NCBI GenBank assembly: GCA_030789695.1
Contig: CM061130.1
Span: forward strand, 12,763,860-12,827,859
DNA: 64,000 nucleotides
Direction: 5' to 3'
From: Scilla litardierei
Taxonomy: Eukaryota > Streptophyta > Magnoliopsida > Asparagales > Asparagaceae
Shown in pieces: positions 58,063-64,000 of this stretch. The position numbers and the translations under genes are program-made. The notes below the pieces were generated by a model. The model had not been told where the DNA came from. It searched no databases and was given only the letters and a program-made list of their open reading frames with translations. How positions within the stretch are numbered: position 1 is the first letter of the stretch; the number at the start of each line of letters is the position of its first letter.

Positions 58063-58913
58063 TATTCATTAAAAAGCGATCTAAACGAAAATGAACCGTT
58101 AAAATCATAATCAGACGATAGGAATACGAAGGTAGTAGAGCAATTAAGATAATACTAAAGTTTTACAAAGATCCGAAAACTTACAATAGAAAAGTAATTA
58201 CAGCCGTCACAAATAGGAGGAAACAGTAAAAACTAACAGCTCCCCGTTTCTGGAACCCTAGGGGTCCTATTTATAGGATCTCGTATCACCCGATCGGTTG
58301 ACAAGTCAACCGATCGGGTGATCCGTTACAAATAATAAACAGAAAATGGCGGAGTTTCACCCGGTCATATGAACCGGTCGGTTGAGTTCTTGGGGTGACC
58401 GGTTGGATCTTGGCGCCATCGGGTGAAGGGGTCGGTTGGGTGCCCGTGTCTCGGCTCCTCAGCATCAGCTACAGATGAACCGATCGGGTGAGAGTCACCC
58501 GATCGGTTGGAATTTGGCTTGAAAAGACAGAGAATCGGCCCCGTTGAACCGGCCTGTGAACCGGTCGGGTGACATCCACTTGAGCTCCAGCTGAGACTGG
58601 GTGGTGCACGCGTGCATCACCCGATCGGTTGACTTAGTCCAACCGATCGGGTGAGGGGATAAAATGATGCCATCATCTTCGTTTGACCCCCTGGGTCACG
58701 CGTGACTCCTCCCGTTGCTCCGGGGACTTGAGATATCATCATTAAATGTCCCCTACGCGGGCAATCTCCTGCAAACATGGAGAAACAAAGAAAAGTGAAA
58801 GAAAACGAGAAAATACGAGAAAACACGAGGAAACGAATAAAAGACGGCGGTAAATACGGAAAAACATGGAAGAAAACGCGCGTAAATATATGAAATATAA
58901 ATGCACGTCAAAA
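58063..58913 (-). mobile_element. LTR-like stretch of W group, part 2
   Basis: Contains a - strand TATA box CCTATAAATAGG at 58266-58277 with a palindrome array just upstream (58287-58655). On the - strand the region follows the TTCAGCTTGGGGGA motif (58914-58927), which commonly lies in the 3' part of Tat/Athila elements. Exact LTR ends are not found. Confidence 0.4.
58287..58655. repeat. Palindrome array (CACCCGATCGGTTG family), left
   Basis: Units such as CACCCGATCGGTTGAC and its partner GTCAACCGATCGGGTGA, and variants AACCGGTCGG. About 8-10 units. The same motif family recurs at 63022-63366. Confidence 0.85.
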
Positions 58914-60561
58914 TCCCCCAAGCTGAACTCTTCCTCGTCCTCGAGGAAGACGAGTGAGAGTAGGAGCTCGGAGGGGAAAAATAGAGAGAAAGAGAGAAAA
59001 AGAAAACTCTATATCCTAGATCGTCCGTCAGAGCCAACAAAATCAAAAACGACACACCAAGCAAGCAAACGCCAAATCACATCACTAAACCTAGGAATAC
59101 GAGTCCAAATAAGTGCCGTGGGCCCACGCGGTGAAGCGCGAGTGAGTGTGGTCGTGCGCTAGCAGTCGGTGTCGCTATCTACGATGTGCAATAAAGCTCG
59201 ATATACACAGACCCAATAAACGACCCAAATACCGATTCGAATTTGAAATTGCGGTGAATATTAGTTCAAGCATGCATGAGAAGAGTATAAGAACAGAAGC
59301 GTATCATGCATCGGAGACTCCACAACTAGGGTTAAGGAAATCACACCACTATAGCCTAGATACTAGCTAAAAAGTTCCTAAGCCAAGTGTTTTCGAAAAC
59401 GATGGGGGTTGAGATGATGTGGAGTAGAACACTCGGTGCAAATTCTCGCCTTCCCTTTATTCTCGGTAGGTAGGAAAAAATATTCACACAGGAATTTTTT
59501 TTGGGTTTTGGGCATTTGTATTTTTTTGGCTTTTTGGCTATACAAAATTTTTCTTTTCTTTTCTTTTTGGGTTTTTCTTTTCTTTTCTCTTTTTTTGGAT
59601 TTTTGGATTTTTGGCTATACACATGTGTACTCTCCCAAGTGGGAGAACGGTACACGACGAGGGGATTTGCACCAAGTAAAACAAAAAAGAAGTCGGAATC
59701 TAAACACTTGGGCAAAGGAAACTATTCTCGCTAAATAGAGCATAGGCTAAATGGGTTATCCTAGTCCTTAATTGTGGAACCCCGACACATGCGAAATGAA
59801 GTACACGATATATATATATATAGCATGCAGAAGCAGACAAGGGAAATAAATACCGCATATTCAAATCGAAGCATGATAATCTAGGGGTCATTCCTGGACA
59901 GGTATATAAAGTAAAATCACAAAGTAGAAGCACACCAAAAAGATAGGCACGACTCATGACTCACAAAAACTAAGAGGACCCACGATGCGTGAAATGCAAG
60001 AGAACTCGAAACCTTAGGGTTAGTGAATGTGATTATCGATGCCATGCTAGGTGTGTGTGATTTTGTGACGATTCATTATAGGGTTCATCTCTAGGAGAAA
60101 GAGATAAAAAGAAGAGAAGAGGAAAAAGAAAAAAATAAAAACACGATGAAAACGACACAAAAACGAAAAAGAAAGACTCAAATGGCGCACACAGTGCGAC
60201 TCCCCCAAGCTGAAGCTTGCATTGCCCTCAATGCAATATGAGTGAGTACGGGAGGGCAATGAAGATGGGGGGAATACGCACCGACACAAAAAGAAATGAA
60301 AACGAGGAAAACACAGAGATGAAACTGAAAATAAAGAAAAATTAAAATCAAACCACACGACACGAAAATAGAAATAAAACCACACGACACGACACTCAAA
60401 AGGGGAAAAACAAGCACACACACAAAAATGAGAAAAAAACAAAACACGACAACACACCAAAATAGACGTCCCCCAAGCTAGACATGACAGTGCTAGCAAA
60501 TAAAATGTGATCGTGAAATGCAGAGATATGCAAGGGGGAGTCAAAAACAAACAAATTGAAA
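58914..60561 (-). mobile_element. W 3' non-coding region
   Basis: No gene. Three - strand copies of AGCTTGGGGGA at 60469-60480, 60201-60214 and 58914-58927; the middle one is preceded by TTGAGGGCAATGCAAGC, a phrase with close relatives in many plant Tat/Athila 3' regions. 59490-59625 is low-complexity (- strand GTATAGCCAAAAA repeated, A-rich). 60060-60460 is A-rich simple sequence. Confidence 0.5.
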
Positions 60562-62568
60562 TCAAAAATCAGGAGAAGGTGAATCCTCGCCCTCCTCGGA
60601 AGAGGGTGTGGCTGGGTGGTCGGGGGAGGCTGGGGGTGTGCGGAGAAGTGGGGAAAGAGGTGGAGGAATAGGTGCAGCGGTGGTGTGAATGATGGGAGGA
60701 GTGTCGGTGGAGGTGGGTGGTGGTGGTAGGACGGCGATCAAGACGGTGGTGAAAGGAATAGAAATGGGGGGAGAAGATGTGATGGTGACGGTAGTGGGTG
60801 GTGGTGGGAGAGATTTGGAGCGCACCGGCAATTTCCTCCGACGCACATATGAAGTGATGGAGGAAGAGGGAGGAGGTAGTGTGGGTGCGATGGAAGTGGT
60901 CGGGAGGGGGGAAGTGGATACCGGGATGGGAATAGATGAGGGAGGAGAAGAATGTGGTGGGGGAGGTGATGGATGTGGGGATGTGTGGGAGGGTGGAGGA
61001 GAAGATCGTCGAGGTGGTGAAGGTGGAGGCGGATCGTGGATGTGAGTGAGAAGGCGAAAAATGGCGGCCACGTTCCTCTCAAGTGCGAGGAAACGTGGGT
61101 GAGTGAGAAAGGAGGACGGTGATGGGTCCGAGGAGGCAGAGGACATGGCAAGATCACGGAGGGCAGCGACCTCCCTTTCAAGACCAAGACGGGAAGAGAC
61201 CTGGCGACGACCAAAGGATGTGGACTGACGTGAGGCAGAAGTGGTGCCGGCAGGTAAGGTGGAAGTGGTGCCGGCGGCGGTGGTCATGTCGGCACAGGAG
61301 ACATGCCAGAAATGGCCGCTAAGAGGTGCTCAGAAGTGATGGGGCCCGGGACAGAAATAGGACGACTCGGGCCAGCCCCCCATATCTCCCCGAGACGCAT
61401 GAATATCCTGCTCGCCTAAGTGGGCGACAGGGGAAGGAGGTCTACGTGCGTCAGGTGGAAGGAAAGGAAGGTGCAACCCCGCTAGGAAGTTCGGATCGGG
61501 TGGGAAGGTCCAATCTTCCACTAGAGCTATGGTCATGCGAGCGGGGTTGGGGAGAATGGTGTAAGGGGCTGGGGGGTGGTCATAATTGAAGATGAAGCGG
61601 CCATCGGAGTGGGGTTTAATCATGTGAATGTGCCGCAGGACATCAATATCTAGCTGTGAGGGTCCTGCGGCAGTGGGAAGATTATCGGGGATGGGAATAT
61701 TAAATTGGGGGTAAGAACAAATGATAGTAATGATGACCCCACAACAAAACTTCCCCTTACCGGCCCGGCTGATCTCGAGAAGCTTGTAAACAAGCCAATC
61801 GCCGCCATGGATGGGGAAGGTAGTGGCCCTAAAGCTAATCCCATCATCGTCCCGAACAAAAGGGAAAGTCATGGCCCAGAGGATAAAAAGATCAGGGATA
61901 GTCACGGTGCCGGACTCGTCCCTGGGAAAAAATGCAGATGATATGATCCTATGGGCCAAACGAAATATGGGGTGGATGATAGAGGAGGCCTTGGCCCTAC
62001 CTCGGGGATAGCTAGGGAGCAGTGTGAGGCGGAACCAGAATTGATCGACGTCAAATTCGGGCGTGTACCCGTAGTGTCGGATGGAGTCATCCCCAAGATT
62101 GGGGAAACCAAATATATCATTAATGGTATTCAGATTGATGGTGACACTCTTGTTACGCACCCGGAATTTTATGATCGACCCAGACTCCCAAACAAGTGTA
62201 GAGAGAAATTCAAGGGTGAGTGACGGGTAGGATAAGGTAGAGGCATTAAGAAAGGCCAACCAACCTAAGTTAGCGAAAAGAGATTCGACCTCGGTGAAGA
62301 CACCGAGATCGACTAGTGACTGTGTGTGCGGGAACTTAGTTGATAGATGCCCCCGAGCATCGAGCCTACGATAAAAATCCTTGTGTTCCTGGTTCCTAAA
62401 GATATACCCATGCGATCCCAACATTGGGTCCACAGGGGGGATAACAGGCGCGGGAGGGCCTAGTGTTAGTGCTCGTGTGTGGGGAGGGGGACGTGTTTGT
62501 TTTCGTCTCTTTTGAGATGGTTCCTCCTCCCGCAAAATCCCCTTCCCCTTGTCTTTATCCCTAGCCAT
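60562..62568 (-). pseudogene. W ORF: Tat/Athila-like retrotransposon protein, one TGA
   Basis: Starts at ATG 62568 with a basic N-terminus (MARDKDKGKG). Residues about 55-330 hold a conserved-looking globular part (LEFLSTLVWESGSIIKFRV, NTINDIFGFPNLG, LAHRIISSAFF) resembling the ORF-1 protein family of Athila and related plant Gypsy elements. A TGA at 61330-61332 ends the first 412 residues. The same frame then stays open to 60562, adding a Pro/Ser/Thr-rich tail (residues about 428-668). Either the tail is a separate ORF (ATG 61287) or the TGA is a mutation. Its function is unknown in these elements. It is downstream of a TATA box at 62999-63010. Confidence 0.6.
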
Positions 62569-63561
62569 GTGTGAGTGTGTGTGTGAATGAGTGCAAAAAG
62601 CAATGAATGCACACTAACACAAGCAAACTGAGCAAGCAAAATATATATGGAAAAAATAGAAATACGAGCGTAGGAGCGAGTGTACCCAATCAAAATGGCA
62701 AAGCTTGCTCGTAGATTACCCCACGCCATGCAATGAGAGAAGCGTGGAGCCGCGGCGACCTCTTTCAGCAAGAATTTTCAAAATAGGCGTTGTTTGGGGG
62801 GAAATTAGATCAGAAATTCGAAATGAATGGGAGAGAGAGTGAAAATGATGGAGAGATTGGTGGAGGAGGTGGAGAGAGGGAGTATTGGAGGAGTGGAGGA
62901 CGTGGGGAGGAGAAATCGGGCCATTGGGGAGGAGAAGCAGGCGAAACGACGACGGTTCGAGCGATCGGGCGAGGTGGAATGCGAACGGGTGAGGGTGGGG
63001 TATTTATAGGGTTTAAGTCGAACCGATCGGGTGACTTGTCACCCGATCGATTGACTGTTAGATCGAAAATTCTTGCCGAAGAAGTGCTACAGGCGAACCG
63101 GTCGGTTGACTTGTCAACTGATCGGTTGGCCGCTCCACTCATTTTCCCGAGAACTGGGGGTTTCTCACCCGGTCTCTTCAACCGATCGCGCTCTAACTCA
63201 ACCGATCGGTTGATATTTCCCAAAAATTTCCCGAGAATTCTCCCCAGATCACCCGGTCTGTCACACGGTCTCTCCATTCTTCACCCGATCGGTTCATTTG
63301 GGGACAGATGCGGCTTGTATCTGATACATCCCAACCGATCGGTTGAGTTATCAACCGATCGGTTGGGGCCTTGTTTCCTGCAAAAACCAACAGATTGTCT
63401 AAGTCCCTGAACGGATGTTCTTGCGGCTGATTTTATTTATAAAAATAGATAAAATAAAGTCAAAAATAACACTAAAAAGTGGGGCAAAAGTTTAGAGCAT
63501 GGGTTGCCTCCCATGAAGCGCACTTGTTTAACGTCGTTGGCTCGACGCCTGCAAGTGATGT
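62569..63561 (-). promoter_or_regulatory. W spacer with TATA box and palindrome array
   Basis: About 1 kb without a gene. The - strand TATA box CCTATAAATACC at 62999-63010 lies 430 bp before the W ORF. Directly upstream is the array 63022-63366. At about 63500-63545 the phrase GGTTGCCTCCCATGAAGCGC with TTTAACGTCGTTGGCTCGAC occurs; relatives of it lie just after pol in many plant Tat/Athila elements (reads -ALHGRQPM on the - strand). Confidence 0.45.
63022..63366. repeat. Palindrome array (CAACCGATCGGTTG family), right
   Basis: Units such as AACCGATCGGGTGACTTGTC followed by its inverse, and CAACCGATCGGTTG in perfect form twice near 63333-63366. Same motif family as 58287-58655. Confidence 0.85.
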
Positions 63562-64000
63562 TCACAGTGGTTGATACGGGTGATGCCCGAAGTTCGGCAT
63601 CTCTTCTTCATCGGAGTTTACGGCCTTTGGAGTAGTCAGCGGCTGGAGAAAGATTTGCTCGACTACCCTCTCCTTGTTTTTGGGATCCGGGGGCTTCTCT
63701 TTCGTATTGGCGTTTACCGCCATCTTCTTAAGGATCCGGACCTCGTCTTTGGTGAGGTCCATGGGTTCTTTCCCCGTTTTCCTCGCAGAATGAGCCATGG
63801 GGAACCCGGGAGGGGTCGTACGTGCTGCATTCGCTTTCTCAGCAGCATCATCGTTCTTGGGGCCGTCTTGGTCTTCTGAGTCCCCCAAGTTATCGGGGGG
63901 ATTTCTTAAGAGAATCTCCCAGGAGCTCTCTTCAGCAGCTTTATCTTCTTCCACCTCCAGCAAATTACACCAAGGGTCATCTGGGGGATCGGGGTACTTC
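63562..64000 (-). CDS. Partial ORF running off the window edge, unknown
   Basis: An open - strand frame enters from beyond 64000 and stops at 63562-63564. It is charged and Pro-rich (DPPDDPWCNLLEVEEDKAAE, MDLTKDEVRILKKMA, ending HHPYQPL). I do not recognise a domain. Its place before the post-pol motif and the W spacer suggests it is part of W, but I cannot say which protein. Incomplete at its N-terminus. Confidence 0.35.
   Translation of the reverse strand, partial: KYPDPPDDPWCNLLEVEEDKAAEESSWEILLRNPPDNLGDSEDQDGPKNDDAAEKANAARTTPPGFPMAHSARKTGKEPMDLTKDEVRILKKMAVNANTKEKPPDPKNKERVVEQIFLQPLTTPKAVNSDEEEMPNFGHHPYQPL

Noticed and set aside
59436..59738. Phe-rich frames on both strands
   Set aside because: They lie in low-complexity T/G-rich sequence.
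60689..61045. Gly/Glu-rich + strand frame of 118 codons
   Set aside because: Antisense shadow of the Pro/Ser-rich tail of the W ORF on the - strand.

Overview
The window reads as heterochromatic, repeat-dominated DNA from a land plant with a large genome, most probably a flowering plant. No host gene, rRNA or tRNA gene is supported. Nearly all of it can be assigned to nested LTR retrotransposons plus one Helitron. The plant assignment rests on Tekay-like chromovirus and plant Copia coding domains, initiator-Met tRNA primer sites, a Tat/Athila-like ORF and a plant-type Helitron. The species cannot be named from the sequence. I use working letters for the elements.

Layout. X is a non-autonomous LTR element on the + strand. 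Its LTR runs TGTAACG...CGTTACA and is about 3.3 kb, longer than its roughly 2.16 kb interior. Its pieces are scattered over 1-55048: interior end 1-563, LTR copy 1 at 564-876, LTR copy 2 at 8606-8863 and 21216-24257, interior 24258-24510 and 42055-43956, LTR copy 3 at 43957-46571 and 54445-55048. Inside LTR copies 1 and 2 sits S, a solo LTR (877-2440; 8864-9638 plus 20126-21215). LTR copy 3 keeps the empty site at 44265-44269. Copia element K (2441-about 8605) lies in S copy 1. It has a 5' LTR and a decayed gag-pol but no 3' LTR, and its 3' side is fused to a second start of the X LTR. Tekay-like Gypsy element G (9639-20120) is complete and lies in S copy 2. It has 2.7-2.9 kb LTRs, TSD AAAAC, and gag-pol broken by one nonsense codon and apparently by two introns. 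Element Y (24511-42049, TSD GTAAC) lies in the X interior as LTR-interior-LTR-interior-LTR and encodes only a Copia-type Gag, on the - strand. Element Z (46572-54439, TSD TTACA), a decayed Copia on the - strand, lies in X LTR copy 3.

Right of X (55049-64000) are older layers: an LTR fragment V with a palindrome array, a 54-bp minisatellite, a Gypsy gag scrap, an LTR-like stretch interrupted by a 623-bp non-autonomous Helitron (57440-58062), and a - strand Tat/Athila-like element W with a roughly 2 kb ORF split by one TGA and a partial ORF running off the window edge.

How the parts relate. G carries a full protein set (Gag, protease, RT, RNase H, integrase, chromodomain). X shares its LTR termini style and primer-site region, so X was probably mobilised by a G-like relative. 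Y probably used proteins of an autonomous Copia. The most notable observations are: two candidate introns in G pol, the first separating Gag-only from Gag-Pol translation; GC-rich palindrome arrays just upstream of the TATA box in several unrelated - strand LTR families; a series of hairpins with one constant core and changing but complementary outer stems in the Z interior; a His-rich Gag in Y; and the three-LTR array of Y.
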